From positions 12,399-76,398 of the forward strand of contig JBBQWR010000023.1 of assembly GCA_038210495.1 (NCBI GenBank): a stretch of 64,000 nt of DNA, in the 5' to 3' direction. This document shows positions 1 through 9,520 of this stretch, one piece after another. The position numbers and the translations under genes were made by a program. Under the pieces are notes generated by a model. It was not told the origin of the DNA. It did no database searches and saw only the letters and a list, made by a program, of their open reading frames with translations. The DNA is from JBBQWR01 sp038210495. Its GTDB lineage: Bacteria > Planctomycetota > Planctomycetia > Pirellulales > DATAWG01. How positions within the stretch are numbered: the first letter of the stretch is position 1; the number at the start of each line of letters is the position of its first letter.

Positions 1-10
1 GGGGCTGCAA

Positions 11-1306
11 ATGGGGCTTAATAATCCGTCAAATTTTCTGCGCGCGCTAGCTATCGTCGTAGCGTCGCTGGTTCTCGGTTCACATCGCGATTTGCTGAAA
101 GCGGAGAATTGGTCGGGATACCGAGGGCCGACGGGGCAGGGTCTAACTACCGAGACAAATCTGCCGACAGAATGGGGCGGGCCGAAGAATTTGCATGTCC
201 GCTGGAAGACCCCGCTGCCACCGACCGTGGTCAAAGCCGAGGCCGACCGGAATCAGTCCAGCCCGATCATCTGGAACGATCGCATCTACGCGACGACGGT
301 CTATTGGCCGGCCGGTACGAAGCACGACGAATTTCCCGAGCAGCACGTCTCGTGTTATCAACTCGACGACGGCAAACAGCTTTGGGATGTCACCGTGCCG
401 CATGGCCCTTGGCGGCTCGGCGATTTGCGCGGCGGGTATGGGGCGCCGACGCCGGCGACCGATGGTCAGAGGCTATATGTCGCGTTTGGTTCGGCGATCA
501 TCGCCGCGCTCGACATGCAGGGCAAGCTGATTTGGAAACAGGAGTTGAAGGATTCGACCGCGTTTGACGTGGCGTTCGCTACTAGCCCGGTGATTTATCG
601 CGATTCGATCTTGATGCACTGCGGCCGCAACAACAAATTATCGACGCTCACTGCCTACGACGCGGCGACCGGCAACGTCCGCTGGGAGAAGAAGCAACCG
701 ACGCTCGCGTTCGATCACACCACGCCGACGCTCGTCAAAATCGCCGGCAAGCCACAGCTACTCGTCTCGGGTTCCAGCGAGCTGCAAGGAGTCGAACCCG
801 AGTCAGGCGATGTCGTCTGGTTCGCCAGCGCCTCGGGTGACGTGCCATCCCCGGTCTACGATGGTTCGTTGGTTTACTCAGACAGCGGCCGCGGCGGGCC
901 CGGCATCGCCGTCGATCCGATTGGCATGGGCGACGTGACGAAGACCAATATCAAATGGAAGATTCCGCAAATTCCCGAAGGACTCGGCTCGGCTGCCCTG
1001 TCGGGCGATTATCTGCTCCGCCTGCACACGCCAGGCGTTCTCCGCTGCTTCAATTTCAAAACCGGCAAGGAGCTGTTTTCATCGCGGCTGGAAGGGGTCA
1101 GCACGCAGTCGAGTCCGATCGTCGCGCCCGACGGCGTCGTGTATTTCGCCTCCGCCGGCAAAAGCTATGTGGTCAAAGCCGGCCCGAAGCTAGAAATCCT
1201 GGCGACCAACGACCTGCAAGACGGCAGCGAAGCATCGCCCGCCGTGGCCCCGAAAAGGCTGATACTCAAGGGCTCGAAGTATATGTATTGCATCAGGAAG
1301 GATTGA
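11..1306 (+). CDS. Exported PQQ-type beta-propeller protein
   Basis: The 431-residue product starts with a hydrophobic export signal (about residues 10-31) followed by the ENWSGYRGPTGQG opening that is typical of planctomycete BamB-like PQQ proteins. Blade-type repeats with aromatic and glycine positions (for example DGKQLWD near 120 and GKLIWKQ near 165) run through most of the chain, so a single seven- or eight-bladed propeller is expected. Family knowledge suggests a periplasmic or surface scaffold, or a quinoprotein-like protein. I cannot see residues that prove PQQ binding. The gene ends 20 bp before the convergent thioredoxin/NHL gene. The upstream region is almost entirely outside the window, so the start at 11 is plausible but not proven. 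Confidence 0.85.
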   Translation: MGLNNPSNFLRALAIVVASLVLGSHRDLLKAENWSGYRGPTGQGLTTETNLPTEWGGPKNLHVRWKTPLPPTVVKAEADRNQSSPIIWNDRIYATTVYWPAGTKHDEFPEQHVSCYQLDDGKQLWDVTVPHGPWRLGDLRGGYGAPTPATDGQRLYVAFGSAIIAALDMQGKLIWKQELKDSTAFDVAFATSPVIYRDSILMHCGRNNKLSTLTAYDAATGNVRWEKKQPTLAFDHTTPTLVKIAGKPQLLVSGSSELQGVEPESGDVVWFASASGDVPSPVYDGSLVYSDSGRGGPGIAVDPIGMGDVTKTNIKWKIPQIPEGLGSAALSGDYLLRLHTPGVLRCFNFKTGKELFSSRLEGVSTQSSPIVAPDGVVYFASAGKSYVVKAGPKLEILATNDLQDGSEASPAVAPKRLILKGSKYMYCIRKD

Positions 1307-1325
1307 ATAACGCCCCAGCAGCCCG

Positions 1326-3551
1326 TTATTTCGGCGCCGACACGGACAACTCCGCCGCCGACATCTTGGCGGTGGCGTCCAAAACGATTGGGACCGTCCA
1401 GACGACGCTGCCCACTTTGCACACGCCCTCGGCGCCTGCCTGGCAGTAGTAGTAGTTCATCGATAGTGTCAGCGTGTCATTGCCGGCCGCTTGCTTGAGT
1501 GGCACGACGACGTCGAACTCGGCGGCGGGCATTTCAAGCTTGTGCGATTTGTCGAACCCGCTGCGATCGATCGGCCCCACGCCCGGCGCGTCGAGCCAAT
1601 ACCGCATCGGCGCCATCGCATTAATATGAAATCCCTCGGGCAGCACGAACTTGACGGAGAGATGAACGGAGTCGCCGCGTGGTTTGAGCCGAGTCTCCGC
1701 AAGTTTAATTTGCGTGGCGTTGTCGAACGTCGGCCGTTTATTGGCGACTGGAACTGCAGTGACCGGCGGCGTTAAGCCTTTGATTTCGAGCGTGGAGACG
1801 CGCGGCTCGTCCCCCAGCGCGACGACTCGGATCAGGTGGCTGTTGGTGTCGGCGACATACAATTTGCCGGCGGCGTAAGACAGGCCGGCCGGTTCGGAGA
1901 ATGTCGCCTTTTCAGCGGAACCATCCTCATGTCCCGCCGGGCCGGCCCCCGCCAGAGTCTTCACCGTGCGCTTGAGCGGATCGAGCTGTTTGATTTTGTT
2001 GTTGTAAGTGTCCGCCACGTAAACCGACTTGTCGTGCCAACAAACGCCGAGCACGTGCTGCATTCGGACGGCGCCCGCTTCGCCGTCGCGGTCTCCGAAC
2101 GTAAATAGCCGGCCCGTCGCGAGCGCCGCCGTGCCGACGATCGTCGTCACGTCGGCCTTGGTGAACGGAACGGCCCGAATCGAACTCCCCTCGCTGTCGG
2201 CGACGTAGAGCCGCTTGCCGTCCGAGGCGAGGCCGCTGGGTTGAGCAAACGACGCAAAGCCGATTTCATAGGGCTGCCGAGGCAATTGCGGACCATCGAC
2301 GATGTCTTCGCGACTGTTGCCCGCGAAAGGACCCATTGCGGTTTCATCGAGCGGCATCTTCCATATCTGATGCGTGCCAGCCATCGCGACGAACAAATCC
2401 TGGTCGTGAACCAACAGATCCCAAGGGCTGCTCAAGGGAGTCGTTCGAGGTAAACCCGAGAAACGGATAGGCGGCAATCCATCGGCGCCGTCCCAGCCGG
2501 GAAAACCATGGGGCGCTTGGCGACCTGTTCCGGCGACCGTCCTCACTCGCTTTTGCTTCAGATCGACCTTGCGAATCAGATGATTCTCGGTGTCGGCCAC
2601 ATAAAGCAAGTCGCCAGCCAGGGCCATGCCTTGGGGCCGATTGAATTGGGCCGAATTAAAGTCGCCGTCGGCCGAACCTTCTCGACCGCCGCCGATCGTC
2701 GCTTGAAGTTGTCCGTTGAGATCGGCGACCACGATCCGATTGTGGTTGCTATCGGAAATAAATAGCCGGTGGGTCGCTTCGTCGGCCAGCACTTTGCCGG
2801 GGAAGCGGAGTGGCGTTTGGGGCGCCCGATTCTTCTCGAGTTCGAAGTGCAGCGGCGTTTCGCTGATCAGCCCTTTCTTCTTGTAATAGGGAACAGCGTA
2901 TTTCAGAAATGCGTCGAGATCCTCGGCTTTGAACTCGCCTCCACGCTTGAACAGCATGTATCCCTCGGGATCGATCATCACCAGTGTCGGCCAACTGTTG
3001 ACGCCAAAACGATTCCAAATCGTCTGCCGTGCGTCGTTGACCACGGGATGCTCGATGTGGTATCGCTGCACGGCGTCGATGATATTTTGCGAGTCCTGCT
3101 CCGCCTCGAACTTGGCCGAATGAACGCCCACGACGACCATTTCGTTGGGATAAGTCTTTTCCAGCTTCTCGAGTTCCGGCAGGATATGCATGCAGTTGAT
3201 GCAGCAGAATGTCCAAAAATCCACGAGCACGAACTTGCCGCGCAGCTTTTTGAGATCGACCGGACCAGCCGTATTGATCCAACTGACGCCGCCATCGAAC
3301 GACGGCGCCCGCTGACGGCGCTGGGCAAACATCTGATCCAAGATGGCTTCGGGCCGATTGGGAGCGTCCGCGACAGCCACGACCGGAGTGGCCCGTGGCG
3401 CCGGCTCGACGATCGAATCCGGCGCCGGAGCTTGGGCAAACAGCGCTGGCCCGCCCCCAGGAACGATGCCAACCAGGTTCGCGGTCAAAATCAAGCCGAC
3501 GATTGCGCAAGCGACCATGCCGGCTCGGAATAATATGGGCGTCGTCCGCAT
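1326..3551 (-). CDS. Thioredoxin-like / NHL-repeat protein (NHLRC2-like)
   Basis: I take the start at 3551 (MRTTPILF), which gives 741 residues and puts an export or anchor helix (about 8-30) at the N-terminus. The longer open frame up to 3827 translates repeat DNA and looks non-coding. Residues about 85-225 form a TlpA-type thioredoxin fold with the redox motif C117-I-N-C120 in the context FWTFCCINC. NHL repeats follow from about 245 to 600 (many LYVADTENHLIRK-like blades). The C-terminal 130 residues resemble a DsbC/DsbD-type thiol-disulfide domain. The order thioredoxin-NHL is that of bacterial NHLRC2 homologues. A periplasmic thiol-disulfide role is inferred; substrates are unknown. The gene is convergent with the PQQ gene. 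Confidence 0.85.
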   Translation of the reverse strand: MRTTPILFRAGMVACAIVGLILTANLVGIVPGGGPALFAQAPAPDSIVEPAPRATPVVAVADAPNRPEAILDQMFAQRRQRAPSFDGGVSWINTAGPVDLKKLRGKFVLVDFWTFCCINCMHILPELEKLEKTYPNEMVVVGVHSAKFEAEQDSQNIIDAVQRYHIEHPVVNDARQTIWNRFGVNSWPTLVMIDPEGYMLFKRGGEFKAEDLDAFLKYAVPYYKKKGLISETPLHFELEKNRAPQTPLRFPGKVLADEATHRLFISDSNHNRIVVADLNGQLQATIGGGREGSADGDFNSAQFNRPQGMALAGDLLYVADTENHLIRKVDLKQKRVRTVAGTGRQAPHGFPGWDGADGLPPIRFSGLPRTTPLSSPWDLLVHDQDLFVAMAGTHQIWKMPLDETAMGPFAGNSREDIVDGPQLPRQPYEIGFASFAQPSGLASDGKRLYVADSEGSSIRAVPFTKADVTTIVGTAALATGRLFTFGDRDGEAGAVRMQHVLGVCWHDKSVYVADTYNNKIKQLDPLKRTVKTLAGAGPAGHEDGSAEKATFSEPAGLSYAAGKLYVADTNSHLIRVVALGDEPRVSTLEIKGLTPPVTAVPVANKRPTFDNATQIKLAETRLKPRGDSVHLSVKFVLPEGFHINAMAPMRYWLDAPGVGPIDRSGFDKSHKLEMPAAEFDVVVPLKQAAGNDTLTLSMNYYYCQAGAEGVCKVGSVVWTVPIVLDATAKMSAAELSVSAPK

Positions 3552-4407
3552 TCGAAAATCCTTGTCGTTCGTCCAAACGCGATCTAAAAACACGAGCGGG
3601 TCCAGACTGAAATTATTGTGCGATTGTGATCGGAAGTCCATCGCATCGACTAGAACCGCAAACATTACTCCGGGCGCCACGGGCCGGAGGCGTCCTCGCC
3701 GAAGCCCCGGAGGGTGGAAGCACGAATGACGAAGGCCCGATATTGGCTTTTCGCCGCGGTTGTATGTCTTCCTCAATTGCGCGACATCAGAGCGCTGCTC
3801 GCAGCGCCACTTAGAAAATTTCGTCATTCGTCATTGAAGCATTCGTCATTGATTAGACATTGGGTGTTTCGTCATTCGTCATTTCCGCCTTCTCGGGGAT
3901 TCCCATCGACGCGAGCCCGGAACACCCAAGAGTGCCACCCAATGGGACGCCAGCTTTGTTCGGCGGCGCCGTGAAGCCTTCACGATCGTTATAACCGGCG
4001 AGGTCGATCGATCGATTTGATCCCTTCAAACTGCCCGGCGTCCGGCGGTCTCCTGCCGGAGCGTGGGGATCCCTTGTGCCGGCGAGATCCGACCCAATTG
4101 CTTTTGGCACGCTGTAACTTGTCCCGGCTGCCCGACTTCTGCTAAAATTGACGCCGAAAGAACCGCTTCCGAATTTAGGATGTTTCATGTTGGCAGCGAT
4201 TCGACCGGCAAAGTCGCCGGTGCAAAAATAGTTCTTGGATTTGGAGGACCACGTCCGAATAATCGCAAGGCCCCCCGCTTCGTCACCGCGAGACGGGGGG
4301 TTACGTCGCCGGGAGGGACACCGAGCAGTAAAATTCGTTCCCACCGCTTTTGGCCGGGTCAGGGAGGCCCGTCCAGAGCCCTTTGAGCCTTCACCGTTTG
4401 GAGCGTA
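3552..4407. other. Gene-free region with repeats and a hairpin
   Basis: These 856 bases separate two divergent genes and hold no convincing gene. A copy of the dispersed repeat described under findings lies at about 3673-3718 (core 3687-3709). Between 3820 and 3884 the heptamer CGTCATT recurs five times. At 4271-4300 a run of six C pairs with a run of six G, with an inner CGTC/GACG helix, giving a strong hairpin about 110 bases before the DUF1573 gene. It lacks a clean T-run, so I do not call it a terminator. Confidence 0.5.
3673..3718 (+). repeat. Dispersed intergenic repeat, copy A
   Basis: The core GGAGGCGTCCTCGCCGAAGC at 3687-3706 plus CCCGGAG matches copies near 7596-7618 and 22765-22787 (both on the other strand), with diverged copies at 27374-27410 and 30544-30579. 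All copies lie between genes. Confidence 0.65.
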
Positions 4408-5793
4408 GTGCCCGTGCGACGTCATCTCCTATCCGCCTTGCTGATTCCGCTGTTGAGCGTTGCCTCCGCCGCGCATGCCCAGGATTGGGCCCGCAAAATG
4501 TTTAGCGAAGTCAGTCACGACTTCGGCGTGGTTGCTAAAGACGCCAAGGTCGAATACCGCTTCGTGTTCTCCAATATCTACCAGGAACCGGTCCATGTGG
4601 TCGGAGTTCGGTCGAGCTGCGGATGCACCGATCCCTCGGTCACTAAAAGCGACCTGAAGACCTACGAGAAGTCCGAGATCGTCGCTAAGTTCAACACTCG
4701 GGCCTTCACCGGTCACCACTCCGCCACGCTGACGGTCACGATCGACAAGCCGTTTTATGCCGAAGTGCAATTGAACGTCTGGGGTGAAATTCGGAGCGAT
4801 ATTACCGTCCGACCGGAACAGATCGGGCTGGGAACGGTCGACCAGGGCCAGGAAATCGAACGTCGGATCACAATCACCCATAGCGGCAAGCCCGATTGGA
4901 AGATCGTCGACGTGCGGAGCGTGAACACCAACTACGAAGTGGAAGTCGTCGACGGGCCGCGCCGCAATTCACAGGTTTCCTATGACCTTGTCGTGAAGCT
5001 CAAGAAAGACGCCCCGCCGGGGTACGTCAACGATCAGCTAATTTTGGTAACTAACGACCCGCATGCGGCTCAATTTCCGATCGAGGTCGAAGGGCTGGTG
5101 AACGCCGAATTGACGGCCACTCCACAATCGCTGTCGTTCGGCGCCGTCGAGGCCGGGCACAAAGCGATTCGGCCCGTCATCGTGCGAGGCCGCAAGCCGT
5201 TCAAGGTGACCGACGTGAAGTGCGACGACGAGTCGTTCGCCTTCAAAATTCCCGAGGCGGCCAACAAGATCCAAACCGTGGCCATCACGTTCACGGCGCC
5301 CGACAAGGCCGGGCCGGTCGTCAAGAAAATTCGCATCGAGACAGACCTGGGAAAGAGCTTCATTGCCGAAGTCGTCGTGCAGGCCGAGGTCAAGCCGTCG
5401 ACAAATCCTCCGGCGACGGCCGCGGTGACCGAAAAGCCGGCGCTCGACAAAGCGGCCGCCAAGACCGAAGCGAAAGATGATCAGAAGTCGACGGAAACGC
5501 CTTCGGAGACGCCCACCGCCGACAAACCGGTCGCCGATAAGCCAAGCTCGGAAAAGCCGGCCGCCGATAAACGTGGCGCCACGCCCCCCGTCACCGATAA
5601 ACCGGTTACCGACAAGCGGCGCGCAGCCAACCCGATCAAGGCGAGCAAGCCATTGGCTAACACGGAAGAATCGATCGGCGCGGACATCTCACCGGCCGGC
5701 GCGAGTCCCGACCTCGCCCTAGAGATCTCTCCAAGCGAGAGTCGATCGTCGAGCAAACAGTCGTCGCTCCAGACTAACCCGCTTCGTCCGTAG
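4408..5793 (+). CDS. Exported DUF1573 protein
   Basis: The 461-residue product has an export signal (about 5-24, ending AHA-QD) and a DUF1573 immunoglobulin-like domain with the SSCGCTDP signature (C71 and C73). Two or three further Ig-like beta repeats run to about residue 330. The last 130 residues are low-complexity and rich in Lys, Asp, Pro and Thr, with a repeated DKPVADKP-like unit. The family is common in Planctomycetes and Bacteroidetes; its role is unknown, with an ASH/PapD-like structural function usually assumed. The start is GTG. GTG 4408 lies 4 bases after GGAG, while GTG 4414 has 10 bases of spacing; both keep the signal peptide. Confidence 0.85.
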   Translation: MPVRRHLLSALLIPLLSVASAAHAQDWARKMFSEVSHDFGVVAKDAKVEYRFVFSNIYQEPVHVVGVRSSCGCTDPSVTKSDLKTYEKSEIVAKFNTRAFTGHHSATLTVTIDKPFYAEVQLNVWGEIRSDITVRPEQIGLGTVDQGQEIERRITITHSGKPDWKIVDVRSVNTNYEVEVVDGPRRNSQVSYDLVVKLKKDAPPGYVNDQLILVTNDPHAAQFPIEVEGLVNAELTATPQSLSFGAVEAGHKAIRPVIVRGRKPFKVTDVKCDDESFAFKIPEAANKIQTVAITFTAPDKAGPVVKKIRIETDLGKSFIAEVVVQAEVKPSTNPPATAAVTEKPALDKAAAKTEAKDDQKSTETPSETPTADKPVADKPSSEKPAADKRGATPPVTDKPVTDKRRAANPIKASKPLANTEESIGADISPAGASPDLALEISPSESRSSSKQSSLQTNPLRP

Positions 5794-5915
5794 AGGGCCT
5801 TTGGACTGGTGGCGAGCCGATCGCTTGACGCCTTAGCCGGCTCCGTGGCGCGACTTCAACCGATACCGAATCGCGTGCTTCTATTTGCGCGCGGCCGATT
5901 CAGCGCCAAAATGTC

Positions 5916-5944
5916 TTGTGATCCTGCCGGATTAGGCGTATCTT
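5916..5944 (+). promoter_or_regulatory. Candidate sigma-70 promoter upstream of the DUF1559 gene
   Basis: TTGTGA at 5916-5921 is followed after 17 bases by TATCTT at 5939-5944. This leaves a leader of about 150 bases before the ATG at 6100. Only the hexamers and spacing support it. Confidence 0.3.
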
Positions 5945-6099
5945 AGATTTCCGTGCCAAAGCCGAGAGCATATCTCGCCGGTTGCGGACGCAAGTCGATT
6001 TCTCATCGGCGCGCCGGTTCGCTTGACGCGCGAAATCGGAATGTGGTTGCAGTAGCTTGTTCGGGGGCGCGGTTGGCAATTGTGGTTGGAGATCGCGAA

Positions 6100-7167
6100 A
6101 TGCGCAGTTCATCGCGGAAGACTCGCGGATTTACGCTCGTTGAGCTTTTGGTGGTCATCACCATCATCGGCGTGCTCATTGCTTTGCTATTGCCGGCCGT
6201 GCAGGCCGCGCGTGAGGCAGGCCGGCGAGCCCAGTGTCTGAATAACCTGAAGCAGATCGGTCTGGCGATGACGGCTTTCGAATCGCAGCAGGGGACGTAT
6301 CCGCCCGGGCTGCCCACGTGCATGCCTTCGTCGCAGTACACCAATGTATACGGGTCGACCGGGAGCAACGCATGCACGTGTTGCGGGCCAAATTGGGCCG
6401 TTCAGATACTTCCCAACATGGAAGGCAAAAACACCTACGACAACATCCTGCGTTGCTTGGATGTGAAGGGAAATGCCTGCTCGGATTGCGCCGGTACGGG
6501 CAGCAGCGGCAGCGCGTCGTGGGTTGCGACCGGTATGTTGAACCCGCCGAATTATCTTTGCCCGTCGGCCGATTTGGCGCCGGCTTTGAAAGGCGTCGGG
6601 GGAATCACCGATCTGATTGGCAAAATCAATTACGGAGTGAACTGGGGCCAATTGTACTGGGCGCCCGCCGGCGCCGCGACCTCGATCGCCGCCAAAGATG
6701 GCGGCATGTTCGATGTCGTGCCATTGTCCCCCTCCACGACGGGCCGAGCGAAGCTCGGATTCCGCAAGGGGATTCGCGCTGGCGACGTGACCGATGGTCT
6801 ATCCAATACGATGCTGGCCAGCGAACTGGTGGCTCTCCCAACGGCTACGGATGCTCGTGGAGTCTGGACCTGGGCCATCATGGGCGCCACGGCCTACTCG
6901 GCCTTTGACGTGCCCAACGCGGCGCCCAAGACCGATACGTTGCCTTTTGTGGACACGACTCTGCAACCGACGAATCCTCTTTCCGCCACACAGAGTTCGA
7001 CGCCGACGGCTTGGAAAGCCGCCGCTCGAAGCGCTCACAGCGGCAACATCGTCAACGTCGCAATGGGAGACGGCTCCGTGCGAAACGCCGCGGACACGAT
7101 CGATCCCATCATCTGGAAAGCCATGTCGACCCGGGCGGGCCACGAAGTGGTCGACATGTCGCAATAG
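6100..7167 (+). CDS. DUF1559 prepilin-like protein (H-x9-DG type)
   Basis: The product has 355 residues. I start it at ATG 6100, which has GGAG at 6088-6091; upstream codons in the same frame look non-coding. The N-terminus is a type II/IV prepilin signal (RGFTLVELLVVITIIG) cut after Gly by prepilin peptidase and followed by a hydrophobic helix. The DUF1559 domain follows, and near the C-terminus the H-x9-DG segment reads HSGNIVNVAMGDGSV. Several paired cysteines in CPSAD and CTCCG contexts suggest disulfides. These proteins occur in large paralogous sets in Planctomycetes; assembly into pseudopili or surface fibres is inferred. A second paralogue lies at 10060-11001. Confidence 0.92.
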   Translation: MRSSSRKTRGFTLVELLVVITIIGVLIALLLPAVQAAREAGRRAQCLNNLKQIGLAMTAFESQQGTYPPGLPTCMPSSQYTNVYGSTGSNACTCCGPNWAVQILPNMEGKNTYDNILRCLDVKGNACSDCAGTGSSGSASWVATGMLNPPNYLCPSADLAPALKGVGGITDLIGKINYGVNWGQLYWAPAGAATSIAAKDGGMFDVVPLSPSTTGRAKLGFRKGIRAGDVTDGLSNTMLASELVALPTATDARGVWTWAIMGATAYSAFDVPNAAPKTDTLPFVDTTLQPTNPLSATQSSTPTAWKAAARSAHSGNIVNVAMGDGSVRNAADTIDPIIWKAMSTRAGHEVVDMSQ

Positions 7168-7190
7168 TTGATCTTTGGCCTCCCGCCGCT

Positions 7191-7447
7191 CAGCCGCGGT
7201 AGCGGCGTCTACGCGAGAGCGTGAGTAGCCGGGGGTGAAGCGAAGCGGACTCGTCCAGGGGACGCGAAGCGAAACCCCCGGAAGACAAAATACAGGTTGT
7301 GCCAGCCGCGTTAGCGGCGTGACAAGGTTCGTCGTGACGCCACTAACGTGGCTTGAAAAGTCGTGATAGGTGGTCCGGGGGTTCGCTTCGCTGCGCTACG
7401 TTTCACTCCCGGCTAATCACATGACGCCGCTAACGCGGCTAAGCACC
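7191..7447. repeat. Nested inverted-repeat element
   Basis: A 17-base unit like AGCCGCGTTAGCGGCGT occurs four times: near 7192 and 7303 on the plus strand, near 7336-7352 and 7425-7441 on the minus strand. A second unit (GCCGGGGGTGAAGCGAAGC, 7229 onward) recurs inverted at 7375-7423. The left and right halves are therefore rough inverted copies of each other. Variants keep pairing; the 7336 unit changes both arms to ACGCCACT...AGTGGC-type bases. No gene is seen between 7168 and 7641. Confidence 0.7.
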
Positions 7448-7556
7448 TGGGACCTTATTCGATCTCCGCCCGACCGATATTTCGCATGACGTTCCGAGGC
7501 TCTCTAAATGTCGCTAACTTAACGACTCTTGGGTGGCCGGAGCTAGACCGAAGGGA

Positions 7557-7626
7557 AGCCCCGGTAGCCTGCTCTCGAAGTCGAAACCACTTTCTGGGGC
7601 TTCGGCGAGGACGCCTCCAGCCCCGG
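7557..7626 (-). repeat. Dispersed intergenic repeat, copy B
   Basis: The core is at 7596-7618. Homology with the copy at 22727-22795 extends over about 70 bases, including GCCCCGGT, CTGCTCTCGAAG and GGGGCTTCGGCGAGGACGCC. It ends just before the CCGGAGGG that probably serves as ribosome-binding site for the gene at 7642. Confidence 0.7.
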
Positions 7627-7641
7627 CCACCCGGAGGGTCG

Positions 7642-9369
7642 TTGGCCTTTCTAAAAATCCTGGCCGCTATTGCGGCGATCGCTTGGCTCATTGCCGATTG
7701 CGGCGCCGCCCGAGCCGGCGGCGGACCCGAGAACGTGTTGCTCGTGGTCAATTCGCGCAGCCCCCAGTCGATGACGATCGCGAACCACTACGTTCGCCTC
7801 AGGCGGATTCCGACGCCGAACATTCTCTATCTCGACTGGGACGGCAGTCTCGACGCGATCGACGTCGACACGCTGCGGCAGAAAATTTTGGGACCGATCG
7901 TGCGGGCCATGGTCGAACGAGGGCTCACTTATCAAATCGACTACATCGTGTATTCGGCCGATTTTCCCACGCGAATCTCTTTCGCCAGCGATGTGCCGGC
8001 TGAGCAACGGGGCAAATTCTCGACCGATGGCTCGCTGACGGCGCTCACTTACTATTATGCCTGGACACTTGCCGGAACGCCGAATTACCTGTCGCTTACG
8101 TCGAACCACTATTTGCGGCAACCGGGACCGACGGGCGAGATCGGCGCCTCGCGTGGCTTCCGCGGTTGGTACGGCTGGAGCGACACCGGTGACCTGCTCG
8201 AAGCGGGCGGCAATCGGTATCTGCTCTCGACGATGCTCGGCGTCACCAGCGGGCGCGGCAACACGGTCGATGAAGTCCTCTCGTATCTCAAGCGAAGCGC
8301 GTCGGCCGATGGAACTCGGCCGAAAGGGACCATCTATTTCGCCGATCACGCCGACGTTCGCTCGACAACGCGCCGTCCCGGGTTTGCCGCGACGGCCGCG
8401 GCGCTCGAAAAATTGGGCATCCCGGCCCAGATCATCGCGACGACCATGCCCGAGGGGAAGCGCGACGTGCTGGGAGCGATGCTCGGTTCGGCCAATGCGC
8501 CCTGGCCACCGACGCAATGCAAAATTCGCCCGGGGGCAATCGTCGAAAATCTGACGAGCTTCGGCGGCGTGCTCGCCGCGGGCGCCGGACAAACGCCGCT
8601 GACCGAGTTTCTCCGCTATGGCGCAGCCGGGTCGAGCGGCACGGTTACCGAGCCGTACGCAATCCAAAACAAATTTCCGCTGCCGTCGATTTTCGTGCAT
8701 TACGCGCGCGGCTGTTCCCTGGCCGAAGCTTTTTATCAATCGGTTTGGGGACCGTATCAGCTACTCATCGTCGGCGACCCGCTGTGCCGCCCTTGGGCCA
8801 GAATCCCGAACATCCAAGTGTCGGGGGTCGAGCAAGGGGCGACCGTTCGCGGAACGTTCGAGCTCAAGCCCACCGCCGCCGCCATCGACGGCCACGCGGT
8901 CGATCGATTCGAGCTGTTCGTCAACGGCCTGCGGGTCGCCCATTGCACCGCGGGCAATACGCTAACCGCCAACACGGCCACAATGGCCGACGGCTATTGC
9001 GAGCTGCGCGTCGTGGGAATTGAAGCAGGCCCGATCGAGACACAAGGCGAACTCGTGCTTTATCTGACCATTGACAATCACGGGCATCACGCCCAACTGC
9101 ATATCGCCGCCGACAAGCAAACCGACGGCGCCATCATGACAATCGGCGCCTCGTCGCCCGAAATGGCGAAAATCTTGATCTTCGAGCAGAGCCGACTGTT
9201 GGGCACGATCGAAGGCGACAGCGGAGAAATCAAGGTCGAAACCAAGTCGCTCGGCTTGGGCCCAGTCGTGTTTCGGGCAGTGGCCAAGCCGGCGGACGGC
9301 GCGTCGGCAGTGCTGTCGCGGCCGTTGACGGTCGAAGTCGAGCCGGCGGATCGTAAGAAGGAGAAATGA
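7642..9369 (+). CDS. TIGR03790 family exported protein
   Basis: The frame is open from ATG 7486, but that stretch runs through a dispersed repeat. I prefer TTG 7642, directly after GGAGGG, which gives 575 residues with a clean signal peptide (LAFLKILAAIAAIAWLIADC...ARA). The mature start PENVLLVVNSRSPQSMTIANHYVRLRRIP is the usual opening of the TIGR03790 family, seen mostly in Planctomycetes, Verrucomicrobia and Acidobacteria and of unknown function. The conserved core covers about the first 400 residues. The last 170 are beta-rich, Ig-like, and probably an add-on. The start choice is inferred; family membership is fairly secure. Confidence 0.8.
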   Translation: MAFLKILAAIAAIAWLIADCGAARAGGGPENVLLVVNSRSPQSMTIANHYVRLRRIPTPNILYLDWDGSLDAIDVDTLRQKILGPIVRAMVERGLTYQIDYIVYSADFPTRISFASDVPAEQRGKFSTDGSLTALTYYYAWTLAGTPNYLSLTSNHYLRQPGPTGEIGASRGFRGWYGWSDTGDLLEAGGNRYLLSTMLGVTSGRGNTVDEVLSYLKRSASADGTRPKGTIYFADHADVRSTTRRPGFAATAAALEKLGIPAQIIATTMPEGKRDVLGAMLGSANAPWPPTQCKIRPGAIVENLTSFGGVLAAGAGQTPLTEFLRYGAAGSSGTVTEPYAIQNKFPLPSIFVHYARGCSLAEAFYQSVWGPYQLLIVGDPLCRPWARIPNIQVSGVEQGATVRGTFELKPTAAAIDGHAVDRFELFVNGLRVAHCTAGNTLTANTATMADGYCELRVVGIEAGPIETQGELVLYLTIDNHGHHAQLHIAADKQTDGAIMTIGASSPEMAKILIFEQSRLLGTIEGDSGEIKVETKSLGLGPVVFRAVAKPADGASAVLSRPLTVEVEPADRKKEK

Positions 9370-9420
9370 CGAATACCGGAGATCTGAATGACGAAAGCGA
9401 ATACGATCATCTTGGCCGCG

Positions 9421-9473
9421 TTCGCTTGCGACGCGCGATTCGCGACGCCGAAACAACTCGCGTCGCAAGCGAA
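9421..9473. repeat. Perfect 15-bp inverted repeat
   Basis: TTCGCTTGCGACGCG (9421-9435) pairs perfectly with 9459-9473 around a 23-base loop. It lies between the TIGR03790 gene and tadA and has no T-run, so it is a stable hairpin of unknown role or a weak terminator. Confidence 0.6.
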
Positions 9474-9520
9474 GGCGTCTAACGGCGTCCCATTAAGCAA
9501 TCTATCGTTCGACAATCGTC

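Noticed and set aside
3853..4425. 190-codon minus-strand open frame
   Set aside because: It covers repeat DNA and the hairpin at 4271-4300, has no family pattern, and overlaps the start of the well-supported DUF1573 gene.
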